Below, piece by piece: positions 28,024 through 37,128 of a DNA stretch of 62,782 nt. Positions within the stretch are counted from its first letter, which is position 1. The number at the start of each line of letters is the position of its first letter. This DNA is from Clostridia bacterium (GTDB lineage Bacteria; Bacillota; Clostridia; Oscillospirales; CAG-382). The DNA lies in NCBI GenBank assembly GCA_017620655.1, contig JAGAUT010000004.1, forward strand, positions 1 through 62,782, read 5' to 3'. Under the pieces are notes generated by a model. The model was given only the letters and a program-made list of their open reading frames with translations, was not told the origin of the DNA and did no database searches. The position numbers and the translations under genes were made by a program.

Positions 28024-29325
28024 ATGAAGCACAACTCGGAGTTTAAGCTTATCGGCTATCCCCAGCACAAGCAGAAGGAATTCTTCCTTGCAAAGACAAA
28101 GTACATTGCCTACGGCGGTGCGAGGGGCGGCGGCAAAAGCTGGGGTCTCAGGCGAAAGATTGTTCTTCTCGCCCTGAATTATGCAGGCATATCAATTCTT
28201 CTCATAAGGCGGACTCTCCCGGAGCTACGCGACAATCACATAAGACCGCTTCTCTCGGAGCTTTCCGCTTTTTGCAATTACAGCGAGGTGAGGAAAACCT
28301 TTGAATTTCCCAACGGCTCGAGAATCCGCCTCGGCTATCTTGACGGCGACGGAGACCTTTTACAGTATCAGGGACAGGAGTATGACATTATCGCCCTTGA
28401 TGAGGCAACACAGTTTACAGAGTACCAGTTTCAGACGCTTAAAGCATGTCTGAGGGGTGCAAACAGTTTTCCCAAAAGAATGTACATTACCTGCAACCCC
28501 GGAGGCGTCGGTCACGGGTGGGTAAAGAGGCTGTTTATCGACAGGGACTTCAGAGAGGGCGAAAAACCGGAGGATTACAGCTTTATTCAGGCACTTGTCT
28601 ACGACAACAGAGTGCTTCTTGACAGCAACCCCGACTACCTCGACCAGTTAAAGAGCCTTCCGCCGTCGTTAAGGGATGCGTGGCTATGCGGCAAATGGGA
28701 TGAATTCGAGGGGCAGTTCTTCCCCGAATTTGACTACGGCAAGCACACATGCGCCGTTTATCCTCTCGGTCAGGATGTGAAAAAATACTGTGCCATCGAC
28801 TACGGTCTTGACATGCTGGCGGCACTCTTTGTTGCGGTGGACGGCGAGGGAAGATGCGTCGTCTATGACGAAATACACAAGGAAAATCTTATTGTCAGCA
28901 GTGCCGCCGTAATGATAAAGGAAAAGCTGGACGGAGTTTCGGCCGTCATTGCACCCTCGGATTTATGGTCGAGGCAGAAGGATTCGGGCAAGAGCATAGC
29001 AGAGCTGTTTTCCGACAACGGTGTGTATCTCACAAAGCTCAGAAGCGAGAGAATCGGCGGCTGGATGTGCCTTAAAGAGATGCTGAAGAGCGACGGAAAG
29101 CTGAAAATAATGCATTCCTGCCCCAATTTAATAAGGTGTCTGCCCCTTCTTATGCACGACAAGGCGAGAATCGGCGATGCCGCAACGGTTCCCCACAGCA
29201 TAACCCATGCTCCCGATGCCCTCAGGTACTTTGCCGTGTCAGGCTTCGGCGACATAAAAAAGAATACAGGTGCGGCAAGCACAAAAAAGCTCAAAGACAT
29301 AATTAAAAAGGAGAAACGCAAATGA
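28024..29325 (+). CDS. Phage terminase large subunit
   Basis: 433 residues. This is the motor and nuclease that cuts DNA and pumps it into a procapsid. ATPase: Walker A GGARGGGKS (31-39) and Walker B IIALDE (122-127) with TQF following; coupling motif near ITCNPGG. The C-terminal RNase-H-like nuclease begins at CAIDYGLD (about 254-261), and a late HAPDALRYF fits the last acidic site. Both active centres look intact. The TGA overlaps the portal ATG. The ribosome binding site is weak (AGGGTGA). Confidence 0.93.
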   Translation: MKHNSEFKLIGYPQHKQKEFFLAKTKYIAYGGARGGGKSWGLRRKIVLLALNYAGISILLIRRTLPELRDNHIRPLLSELSAFCNYSEVRKTFEFPNGSRIRLGYLDGDGDLLQYQGQEYDIIALDEATQFTEYQFQTLKACLRGANSFPKRMYITCNPGGVGHGWVKRLFIDRDFREGEKPEDYSFIQALVYDNRVLLDSNPDYLDQLKSLPPSLRDAWLCGKWDEFEGQFFPEFDYGKHTCAVYPLGQDVKKYCAIDYGLDMLAALFVAVDGEGRCVVYDEIHKENLIVSSAAVMIKEKLDGVSAVIAPSDLWSRQKDSGKSIAELFSDNGVYLTKLRSERIGGWMCLKEMLKSDGKLKIMHSCPNLIRCLPLLMHDKARIGDAATVPHSITHAPDALRYFAVSGFGDIKKNTGAASTKKLKDIIKKEKRK

Positions 29326-31082
29326 AAAAGAGATTGAATTACAAAAAGACAGGCAGCGGGCATATCTACGATTATTCATCTACGCTGTCGAGAGAGGAAA
29401 CTGTGGGTTTTCTTCTTGAATATGCCGCCTCATCCCGAAGCGGACTTGACGAATACTGGAAGAAGATGCGCCGTTACTACGACGGAAAGCACGCCGTGTC
29501 CGAAACGGCGGAAAGCTTCTGCAGGGAAAACTCTCTGCCATGGAGTCCTGCCCAGAGTACAGACGGATATCTTCACGTCGAGACTCAGATAACCGCCTCC
29601 GTCCCCGACTTTGAATTCTCGCCGAGGGACAGAACAGACGCAGGCAAAGCAAAACAGAGGGAACAAATCGTAAGATTTGTCTGCGACAACAACGACCTTG
29701 CCTACAAAAACGCAAGAAACGAAAGAAGACTCGGCATAAGCGGCAGTGCCGTCTGGAAAGTGTGCTGGGATTCGTCCCTCTGTTTTGGAAGTGACGACGG
29801 AGATGTTTCGGTGCTGAGCCCGAGACCGTATGAAATTTACCCCGACCCCACTTCACCTGACGTTGACTCCTGCGAGTACATAGGCTACGTCTACAGAATG
29901 CACGCCGGCAAGGCAAAAAGACTCTTTTGCGAGGACTTGAAAGACAGGGGCTGCGACATACAAGACTATCTTGACGAGAGGTTCTTTATCCCCAGATCAA
30001 GCGAGGAATACTCCACCGAGGACGATACGGTTACCGTCACCGAATGGTGGTTCAGACAGCCCTCTGACGGTGAGGCGTATGTGAGCATCGGCGGCACAAA
30101 GGCAAAATACAGCTGGAATGCGGGGGCAATCGGTCTTTGCGTTCTTATTAACGGCAAGGAAATAAGATACATCCCCAACTACTGGAACAAGACGGGCTTT
30201 GACTGCTATCCCTTTGTTATTTATTCAAAGATTCCAACCGATTCTTCTGTATGGGGCAAGAGCGAGCTTGAGGCAATCATTCCCCTTATCGACGCCAAGG
30301 ACAGGGAACTTTTATTTGCACAGCTCAATTCCGCTTATTCCTCCAACGACATAATACTGATGGAGGAAAATGTCCTGTCCGACGGTGAAACCTTGGACAA
30401 CAGTCCCGGTGCCGTATGGAAGCTTCGTCCCGGTATGATGGGAAAGATTGCACGCCTCGGCAACATGGCGTCGGCACAAGGCTCGCTCTATTCGGGTGCA
30501 TCCTTCTGGCAGAGTCTCATCGAAAGCACCACAGGCAACTTTGAGGTAAGTCAGGGCAAGGAGCCGTCAAACGTGACGACAGCCACCGGCATTGCACTTC
30601 TCAACGAGAGGGCAGAGTCGAGAAAGAACTTAAAGAGCATCGACAGAAATGCGGGTTTCAGACGTCTGTTTGAGCTTATCGACAAGACTGCTCTGGAGTT
30701 TTACAACGACGGCAGAATTATAAGACTGGGACTTTCTGAGGGTGAGGAATACGTTTACAGCTACGGCGGTTTTGTCACAAAGACAAGGGAAAAGAAGTAC
30801 ATTCCCGCCATGGACGTGACGGTACACACAGGCTCTGCCATTGCAAATTCCAAGGCGTTTACCGTGTCCGCCCTTTCTACCCTTATGAACATGAACATAA
30901 ACGGGGACAACTACAAGCTTGTCAAGGCATACATCGAAACCATAGGCATACCCGAAAGGGCAGAGCTTTGTGCCTTCCTTGACGAAAGATTCGGAAAGGG
31001 AGACGGCGCAGAAGCCGGATTTGAGGAACTGAAAAAAATACTTGAAATGTCCATAGCGGAAGGAGAAAAGAACAATGACTGA
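29322..31082 (+). CDS. Phage portal protein (P22-like)
   Basis: 586 residues. Portal dodecamers form the DNA entry vertex and dock the terminase. Signs: position after the large terminase, long alpha/beta sequence with an N-terminal EYWKKMRRYYDGKH, the central WGKSELEAIIPLIDAKD and the late ATGIALLNERAESRKNLKSI helix typical of P22-type portals. The start at 29322 has AAAGGAG and overlaps the terminase stop (ATGA). The reading frame is undamaged. Confidence 0.87.
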   Translation: MKKRLNYKKTGSGHIYDYSSTLSREETVGFLLEYAASSRSGLDEYWKKMRRYYDGKHAVSETAESFCRENSLPWSPAQSTDGYLHVETQITASVPDFEFSPRDRTDAGKAKQREQIVRFVCDNNDLAYKNARNERRLGISGSAVWKVCWDSSLCFGSDDGDVSVLSPRPYEIYPDPTSPDVDSCEYIGYVYRMHAGKAKRLFCEDLKDRGCDIQDYLDERFFIPRSSEEYSTEDDTVTVTEWWFRQPSDGEAYVSIGGTKAKYSWNAGAIGLCVLINGKEIRYIPNYWNKTGFDCYPFVIYSKIPTDSSVWGKSELEAIIPLIDAKDRELLFAQLNSAYSSNDIILMEENVLSDGETLDNSPGAVWKLRPGMMGKIARLGNMASAQGSLYSGASFWQSLIESTTGNFEVSQGKEPSNVTTATGIALLNERAESRKNLKSIDRNAGFRRLFELIDKTALEFYNDGRIIRLGLSEGEEYVYSYGGFVTKTREKKYIPAMDVTVHTGSAIANSKAFTVSALSTLMNMNINGDNYKLVKAYIETIGIPERAELCAFLDERFGKGDGAEAGFEELKKILEMSIAEGEKNND

Positions 31083-31866
31083 TATTGAAAACAAGGAAAA
31101 CGTGTCTCATGCACCCCAAGACGGTGCTTTAAATAAAACGGAAGAAAAGGGCGAAAGAATGTTCACCCAGAGCCAGCTTGAGGAAATACTCAGCCAAAGG
31201 ATGTCGAGGGAACGAAAGGTGAACGAGTCGCTCTCTTCCGTAAAATCGCTTTTGAAGACTGCAGTCGAGAGGGGGCTTATTAAGGGCAGCTCTTATGCCG
31301 AAATGGCAGAGGAGCTTGCCTCGAAGCTCAGAGGCGACAGCGGAAAAGAAAAGGCACAAAGCACAGAGGAAAAAGCTGAGACATCTCCTTCGCAGACGGA
31401 GGAAAACGCAACCCCTGCCGCAGAGGGGGAAGCGGAAAATAACGCATGTAATAAGTGCGGAAATGACGGCGTGAAGAAAGAAAAAGAAAACGAAAACGAT
31501 GGCGAAGGCTTTACCGCCTTTCTTTCCGGCATAAAGGCGAAGTACCCCAAAAAGGAGCTTGAAAAGCTCTTTGACGGCGACCTTTTTGAACGCTTTGCCA
31601 AGGGAAGAAGCGGAAATCCCATGGAAATAGTCGACGATTTTCTGGGATTTATGGGTTCGGCAGGCTCGAGGGATGAACAAAACGTCCACGGCGGCGGACA
31701 TTCTTCCTTTGCTTCGACTGCTTTTTCTTCACAGTCGGGTGTGCCTGAAAATAGCACAAATCTTACAAAACAGCAGATGGAAATGGCAAAAAGCGCAGGG
31801 CTGTCCTACCGCGAATATGCCGAGATGCTGGAATCAATTCCAAAAAGAACAGGACGAACAATTTAA
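31075..31866 (+). CDS. Probable capsid scaffolding protein
   Basis: 263 residues, highly charged and rich in Glu/Lys/Ser with predicted helices (QSQLEEILSQRMSRERKVNE, about 27-46). This is typical of phage scaffolding proteins that guide capsid assembly and are then lost. It lies between portal and capsid genes, the standard place, and overlaps the portal gene by 8 bp. A C-terminal basic segment (PKRTGRTI) could contact coat protein. There is a stray CxxC (CNKCG) in the low-complexity middle. Confidence 0.7.
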   Translation: MTDIENKENVSHAPQDGALNKTEEKGERMFTQSQLEEILSQRMSRERKVNESLSSVKSLLKTAVERGLIKGSSYAEMAEELASKLRGDSGKEKAQSTEEKAETSPSQTEENATPAAEGEAENNACNKCGNDGVKKEKENENDGEGFTAFLSGIKAKYPKKELEKLFDGDLFERFAKGRSGNPMEIVDDFLGFMGSAGSRDEQNVHGGGHSSFASTAFSSQSGVPENSTNLTKQQMEMAKSAGLSYREYAEMLESIPKRTGRTI

Positions 31867-31888
31867 CTAAGAAAAGGAGAAATGAAAA

Positions 31889-32533
31889 ATGAAGTTTTTA
31901 TATTCACTCGACGGCGCTAACATTCCCGTTATCAAAGAATATGACATTGAAGCAAACCAAAAGTTCAAAAAGGGTCAGGTTGTAAGGATTTCAACCGACG
32001 GTATAATCTCAATTGGTGCTATAGGCGGCAGTATCGGTATTGCGGCAGAGGATCACACAGGCGAAAAGGATATCTTGAACGAAAGAAACAACGGTACAAA
32101 GCTGAGAATTGACATCACAAGAAATGCTGTATATGAGATTGATGCACTGAGACTTGTCGCAACAGGCGGCAGCAAGACCTCTTTTGTTTGTTCTTCTACA
32201 GGTATTACAACGAATCTCGAAAAGTCAAGACTTGTGCTTGTTCACAAGGGAGAAAATTCCCAAAATACCGACTCGGCAGGTACTGCAAGAGTTATTAACA
32301 GCGTAGCTGTTTCGGGTACATCTGCCACATTTACCGTATCTGACGGCGGTGTTATTTCCGAAGGCGATGTATATGCCCTTATACCTAAATACGGTTTTGA
32401 AGGCAACGTTGTAGACAGCGACGGCTCTTTCAGATGTTCAAGCTCGGCAGATACAACAACGGCTTATGTTGTAAACTATAATACCGACACACTCACTCTT
32501 GAGGTTATGCCCAAGAAGGACTTTATAGCTTAA
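31889..32533 (+). CDS. Probable capsid decoration/head stabilising protein
   Basis: 214 residues, mostly beta-strand and rich in Gly, Thr and Ser, with no signal peptide. It is placed between scaffold and major capsid genes where many phages encode head decoration proteins. No certain family motif, so the call rests on position and composition. GGAG lies 9 nt upstream of ATG 31889. Confidence 0.5.
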   Translation: MKFLYSLDGANIPVIKEYDIEANQKFKKGQVVRISTDGIISIGAIGGSIGIAAEDHTGEKDILNERNNGTKLRIDITRNAVYEIDALRLVATGGSKTSFVCSSTGITTNLEKSRLVLVHKGENSQNTDSAGTARVINSVAVSGTSATFTVSDGGVISEGDVYALIPKYGFEGNVVDSDGSFRCSSSADTTTAYVVNYNTDTLTLEVMPKKDFIA

Positions 32534-32555
32534 TTAAGGAAAGGAAGTAGAAACA

Positions 32556-33467
32556 ATGAACGATATTTATACATGGCACAATGACCTTTATCCTCTTGTC
32601 AAGAAGAGATTTGACCTTCGATATGCAAAGAGACTTGATGCTATAAATCAGGTTTGCGGTGTAGTATGTCAGGATGACATTGATTACCGTATCGAAGGCA
32701 TCGGCGGCTACGGCGAAATGCCCGTTTACGACGGCACAACCGTTATGGGTGCCGACACAAAGAGAACATTTATCACAACAATCACCCCCAAGGAGCATGC
32801 CCTCAAGGTGACAAGCACCTACAAGAAGGCAAAGCTCGACTATTCCGGTGAGTCTCAGAAAATCGGTACACGTCTTGCAGACTCTGCATACATGACGGTA
32901 CTTAACGAATTCTACAGACTTTTCGGCTCTGCCTTTACAAACATCGGCTCCGACGGCGTGGCATGGGCGAGCGACAAGCATCCTGTATCAAAGGACAGCA
33001 AGGAAACCTTCTCAAACATCATGCATGAAAACCTTTCTGTTGCCTCTATTACAAAGGCTCAGACAATGGCGAGCCGTTTTGTAACCCCCGACGGTCTTCC
33101 CTTTGCCTGCAACTTTGACCTTCTTCTTGTCAGCCCCGAGCTTGAAGCAAAGGCTAAGGAAATCTGCGGTCCGGGTTCCAGACTTATCCCCGAAAACAAC
33201 CCCGATACAGACACAAATGCGGCAAACCCCGTTTACGGCATGAAGTATCTCGTTGTGGGCGGCGGCAATGCAGGCTTTTCGGGCAAGCAGTGGGCTGTGG
33301 CAGACTCTCTTATGCTCTCCGAAGTATTAAAGCTTGTCTACATCACAAAGCCTACGGTTCTTGTATCTCCTCAGGACAATCCCCTCATCACCGACTACAT
33401 CGGTTATGTAGACTTTGCTTTCGGTTTCGGCGATGCAAGACCCATCATCTTCTCCAACCCCAACTAA
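32556..33467 (+). CDS. Major capsid protein (HK97-fold candidate)
   Basis: 303 residues. It follows scaffold and decoration genes. Features consistent with an HK97-type coat, somewhat like Mu gpT-type heads: N-terminal TWHNDLYPLVKKRFD helix, an extended middle with AWASDKHPVS, a P-domain-like LLVSPELEAKAKEI helix, and a C-terminal strand-rich part. There is no evidence of a maturation protease gene nearby. GGAAG precedes ATG 32556. Confidence 0.78.
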   Translation: MNDIYTWHNDLYPLVKKRFDLRYAKRLDAINQVCGVVCQDDIDYRIEGIGGYGEMPVYDGTTVMGADTKRTFITTITPKEHALKVTSTYKKAKLDYSGESQKIGTRLADSAYMTVLNEFYRLFGSAFTNIGSDGVAWASDKHPVSKDSKETFSNIMHENLSVASITKAQTMASRFVTPDGLPFACNFDLLLVSPELEAKAKEICGPGSRLIPENNPDTDTNAANPVYGMKYLVVGGGNAGFSGKQWAVADSLMLSEVLKLVYITKPTVLVSPQDNPLITDYIGYVDFAFGFGDARPIIFSNPN

Positions 33468-33482
33468 GGAGTGTGAAGAATA

Positions 33483-33743
33483 ATGAGTAATTATTCCAGA
33501 ATTCCCGTCAAGACAAAAAGCGAAGGTACTATTTCAGCCATTGAGTTTGAAATTGACACGGAGGGTCTTGACTGTGTTATGAAGTCAGTCGGCACGGACA
33601 TGTGGGTTTATACAAAGTCCGGTGCATCCAGGTCTGAAAGATTCTTTGTTAAGGACGGGGAAAACTTTGAGTTCTGCGGAAAGCTCTACTATTGCGTATC
33701 AACTTCCGGTACCGTGTACTTTTACATGTACAACAGAATTTAA
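33483..33743 (+). CDS. Small hypothetical protein of the head module
   Basis: 86 residues, beta-rich, 15 bp after the capsid gene with a good GGAG site. No family recognised. Size and placement would suit a small head-decoration or neck protein. Followed by a strong hairpin. Confidence 0.6.
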   Translation: MSNYSRIPVKTKSEGTISAIEFEIDTEGLDCVMKSVGTDMWVYTKSGASRSERFFVKDGENFEFCGKLYYCVSTSGTVYFYMYNRI

Positions 33744-33753
33744 GCAAACAAAA

Positions 33754-33777
33754 GCCGTCTGCCGAAAGGCGGACGGC
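33754..33777 (+). promoter_or_regulatory. Stable intercistronic hairpin without a U-tract
   Basis: 10-bp stem (33754-33763 with 33768-33777, one G-U) with a GAAA tetraloop. It is followed by AAATCTG rather than a T-run, so it is more likely an mRNA stabiliser or processing site between capsid and adaptor genes than a terminator. Confidence 0.6.
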
Positions 33778-33805
33778 AAATCTGTAAAGAAAGGAGAAAT
33801 TCAGA

Positions 33806-34735
33806 ATGTCTGACATTACTTTCGGACGTCTCAAAAAGAGAATACTCGACACCCTTGGTGAATACTCTCCCGACAGCAGTGCGGTATATGTTGCCGACAC
33901 GGCAAGGGACACACTCATTTCAAAGATGCCCGACGTTATTTCGGGTGCAATTGTAAGAATGTATGAAAGTCTTCCCATAGGCATAAAAGAGGCGGACATC
34001 AGGCTGTACCGTCAGAGAAAGCTGTTTGAAAGCTTTACGCTGAAGGACGAAAAAAAGGTCAGCTTTGACACATCGGAGCTTGCTGTATGCTTCAGCTCCT
34101 ATTCGTCGGGAAGCTTTGTTATTGAGGACGGTTCGGGAAAAGAGGTCTTTTGTGCCGACTTTAGCGGAAACGGCGTAAAGAGAATAGAGAGAATGTTTGT
34201 AAGCCTTGAGTCGTGCGGAGAATATACCCTTAAAGTAAAGGACGGGCTTGACATTTTAGGGCTTGTCATTTACGAAAACGACGGCAGTGTGAAGCGAGAC
34301 GGCATAGCACCCTACGGATATGTGAGTGCAGAGCTTCCCGAGGATTTCGGGAGCGTTATAAAGCTCGGCAATTGCAAGGATTGCAACAATCTTATAAGCT
34401 TTGCCGACAGTGAAGGCTACGGCTTTTTCAACGACGTGTTTTTCAAAAACTGCGATGAGGTGCATATGACTTACAAGTCAAAGCCCGTATCCGTTACCGA
34501 AACGACAGAGGATACATATATAATCTCCATGCCCTCCCTTGCCGTTGAGGCACTTGTCTGCCTGTGTGCAAGCGAGCTTTGCCGTGAGGGTAATACCTCG
34601 CTCTATACAAGGCTTTACTACAAGTACGCAGACTTAGCAGAGGGGCTTCACACCGCATTTGAGACAAGACGTAAAAACAGCTTTTTTTCGGGCGGCATAA
34701 AGAAGAGGTGGCAGCATGGCATACATTCCATATAG
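33806..34735 (+). CDS. Probable head-tail adaptor / portal-extension protein
   Basis: 309 residues. The N-terminal helical part (FGRLKKRILDTLGEY, DTARDTLISKMPDVISGAIVRMYESLP) and the C-terminal helical part (SLAVEALVCLCASELCREG...YTRLYYKYADLAEGLHTAF) resemble phage adaptor proteins that bind below the portal. A beta-rich insert of about 130 residues (about 90-215) separates them. In P22 the gene after coat is gp4, the portal extension, so order supports the call. Overlaps the next gene by 20 bp. Confidence 0.52.
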   Translation: MSDITFGRLKKRILDTLGEYSPDSSAVYVADTARDTLISKMPDVISGAIVRMYESLPIGIKEADIRLYRQRKLFESFTLKDEKKVSFDTSELAVCFSSYSSGSFVIEDGSGKEVFCADFSGNGVKRIERMFVSLESCGEYTLKVKDGLDILGLVIYENDGSVKRDGIAPYGYVSAELPEDFGSVIKLGNCKDCNNLISFADSEGYGFFNDVFFKNCDEVHMTYKSKPVSVTETTEDTYIISMPSLAVEALVCLCASELCREGNTSLYTRLYYKYADLAEGLHTAFETRRKNSFFSGGIKKRWQHGIHSI

Positions 34736-36521
34736 CTATTCACCGCTTGAAAATGACGGCGAAAAAATATTTCTCATAAACCTTCCCTCGGGAGGTGTGA
34801 GCCTTTGTGGCATTTTGTCTGAAACCGGCGGCAGAAAATGCAAAAAGCTTACAAACATGGACGTTCTTGAGGATCGGATTTGCACACGAAAAGGGCAGAA
34901 GAAGATATCAAACGCTTACTTTGAGGGACAGGTGTACAGCATTACAAAGCAGCCTTTTTTCTCAAATGTCATTGTCCATTCGGGAACAAAGCTCTATGCC
35001 TTCAGCCTTGAAGATAACAGCCTGAGGATTATCAATTCCGAAATGCCCGACAAAACAAGCGTCTTTTGCGAGTTTTTGTCAAAGCTTTACATTTACTGCG
35101 ACTACCGCATTTTTGTACTGGATGAAAATTTTGCCCTTGGTGAGGAATATCCCGAAAGCACTCTGATGTTTGATAATCTTGTTCCGTCAACGGCATTCGG
35201 TGCGGCGGCTCTTTCTGCTCCGCTTAATATGATAGCACCGAAAATTACGGCGGCATACGGTGATGTAATTCCTACATCAGATACGAAAGGATATCAGTAC
35301 ATGCTTCCGAGACTTGCTGACATAACACGTCCCGTCAAGGTTGAGGCGGACTCAAAGGAGCTTGACGAATCTCTTTTTACCGTCACCGAGAAAGAGCTGA
35401 CAATCCATTTTGCCGCCGGTACGACAAGCAGTTCTTCCGTAAGGGTGACATTTTACGCTAAAGACCCTGAAACAATAGGCTTTGAGGATACGCTCTACGG
35501 TTGCAAGGTCTGCACCGCATTCGGCGGAAATTCAAGCGGCGGCACGAGAATTTTCTTCACGGGAAACAAAGACAAGAAGGGCTATTATTACAGGAGTCGT
35601 GTTCTTGACCCCTTGTATGTCGGCTCGGATGAGTATGAGATTTTCGGCGACGGCTGTGAAAACGTTACGTCTGCCATAAGGATGTACGGAAGCCTTATTG
35701 TTTTTACCGAAAAGAGCGTTTACAGAATGACATGCAATCTCACATCGGGAGATGTATATTATGCCGTCAAGGAGCTGAGCTGCGAGGCGGGCTGTGACTG
35801 CCCCGGCACTGTTCAGCTTATCGACAACAGGGTTGTATTTGCAAATTCAAAAAAGGGCGTCTTTATCGTAGACTCTGCAGACGATTCGGGTGAACACAAC
35901 ATAAAGCCCATATCGGGAAATATCCTGTCGGGAGACGGATTCGGTCTTCTTGACAACGATATCAATCTTATCAGAAACGCCTGCAGTATTGACTTCGGCA
36001 GACGCTACATGCTTCTGGCGGGAGACAGGGCGTATATCTGGGACTACAACAAAGCATCCTTTGCCGAGTACAACAACTACTCAAAGGCACAGGAGAGGTT
36101 GTGCTGGTACATCTACGACGGCGTTTACGGCGATATGCTGTATGAGGAATCGGGAAGGCTCATATCACTGTGCAGGGAAACGGGCGACTTTTACGAATTT
36201 TGCGATGAGGGAAACGTGTCACAGACGGAGTTCTGTATACGTTCCCATGATGAGAATTTCGGCTCGGACTTTTCGCAAAAGCTTGTCACGGAAATTGAAA
36301 TTACGGCTGCGGCGGAGGAGGCAAAAGACGTAAAGCTTGTGCTGTATGCCGACGGTGAAAGGTATTATGAAAGAAACCTTTTGTTTGCCGACGGCAAAGA
36401 GACGCTGCATAAAATACTGCTTCCGTCAAAGAAGCTTTACCGCTTTTCCTATGAGCTTTGCGGAAAAGGAAACATAAGCCTTAAAGCCGCAAGGCTCGGC
36501 ATTATAACAATATCCGATTAA
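34716..36521 (+). CDS. Large beta-rich neck/tail-hub protein, gp10-like candidate
   Basis: 601 residues with repeating beta-strand blocks (for example GGTRIFFTGNKDKKGYYYRS, GSLIVFTEKSVYRM and NRVVFANSKKGVFIVDS) that suggest a beta-propeller. In P22 the equivalent place encodes gp10, the packaged-DNA stabilisation or plug protein; similarity in order is clear, sequence homology is not proven. It starts at 34716 after GAGGT, inside the adaptor gene. It is the largest structural gene here, and no tail-spike-like gene follows. Confidence 0.45.
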   Translation: MAYIPYSYSPLENDGEKIFLINLPSGGVSLCGILSETGGRKCKKLTNMDVLEDRICTRKGQKKISNAYFEGQVYSITKQPFFSNVIVHSGTKLYAFSLEDNSLRIINSEMPDKTSVFCEFLSKLYIYCDYRIFVLDENFALGEEYPESTLMFDNLVPSTAFGAAALSAPLNMIAPKITAAYGDVIPTSDTKGYQYMLPRLADITRPVKVEADSKELDESLFTVTEKELTIHFAAGTTSSSSVRVTFYAKDPETIGFEDTLYGCKVCTAFGGNSSGGTRIFFTGNKDKKGYYYRSRVLDPLYVGSDEYEIFGDGCENVTSAIRMYGSLIVFTEKSVYRMTCNLTSGDVYYAVKELSCEAGCDCPGTVQLIDNRVVFANSKKGVFIVDSADDSGEHNIKPISGNILSGDGFGLLDNDINLIRNACSIDFGRRYMLLAGDRAYIWDYNKASFAEYNNYSKAQERLCWYIYDGVYGDMLYEESGRLISLCRETGDFYEFCDEGNVSQTEFCIRSHDENFGSDFSQKLVTEIEITAAAEEAKDVKLVLYADGERYYERNLLFADGKETLHKILLPSKKLYRFSYELCGKGNISLKAARLGIITISD

Positions 36522-36536
36522 GAAGGGAGACTTACC

Positions 36537-37070
36537 ATGAGCAATAACTGGAAATATTCAACTCTCGGACAGAGAGACAAACTCAAAATGATAAAAAACG
36601 GCAACAGCGACGTGTACAACACCGAGAAAAAGCTGAACTCCAATCTCAGAAATGTTCAGAAGGTTTTGGGAATTTCCATAGAAGACGTGGACAACTGGGA
36701 TTCGATTATCGATGATGCGTTTGAAAAGTCCTCTAAAAAGACGAATGACAGCAGAAGCGGACTTCCTAAGTTTATGAGTGACAAAGAGAGCAGACTTTTC
36801 CACGAGTACAACAACTTTATGAAACAGCTGAAGAAGGACACCGAAAGGTCTGTTGACACTGCTCTTTCGGATGCAGAAAAGGATTCCGAGTATCTTGACG
36901 AATTCTTATCCGGTCTTGGCTATTCAAAAAAAGGAAGCATGTCAAAAAAGGAGCATGACGAAATCAGAGACGGTCTTGCACGGCTTCTTGATTCCATTGC
37001 AAGAAACTTTGAAACAAAAAGTAAGAATGCAAAGGAAGATTATCTCAGTAAGATGAGAAGCTTAGACTGA
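36537..37070 (+). CDS. Helical hypothetical protein ending the packaging operon
   Basis: 177 residues, charged and strongly helical with coiled-coil potential (RLFHEYNNFMKQLKKDTERS). No family recognised. It could be a tail needle, an internal head protein or an assembly factor. It is the last gene before the terminator at 37080. AGGGAG precedes the ATG. Confidence 0.6.
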   Translation: MSNNWKYSTLGQRDKLKMIKNGNSDVYNTEKKLNSNLRNVQKVLGISIEDVDNWDSIIDDAFEKSSKKTNDSRSGLPKFMSDKESRLFHEYNNFMKQLKKDTERSVDTALSDAEKDSEYLDEFLSGLGYSKKGSMSKKEHDEIRDGLARLLDSIARNFETKSKNAKEDYLSKMRSLD

Positions 37071-37079
37071 CAAAAAATG

Positions 37080-37111
37080 ACCGCCGGTGCCACAGAGGCA
37101 TCGGCGGTTTT
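37080..37111. terminator. Bidirectional terminator
   Basis: A 12-bp stem (37080-37091 with 37097-37108, one G-U), T-rich on both sides. It separates the packaging operon from the convergent oxidoreductase gene. Confidence 0.9.
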
Positions 37112-37128
37112 GCAAACCTGTATTGCTT

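Noticed and set aside
27103..37128. Phage attachment sites flanking the packaging operon
   Set aside because: No convincing direct repeat or tRNA end was found at either edge by reading.
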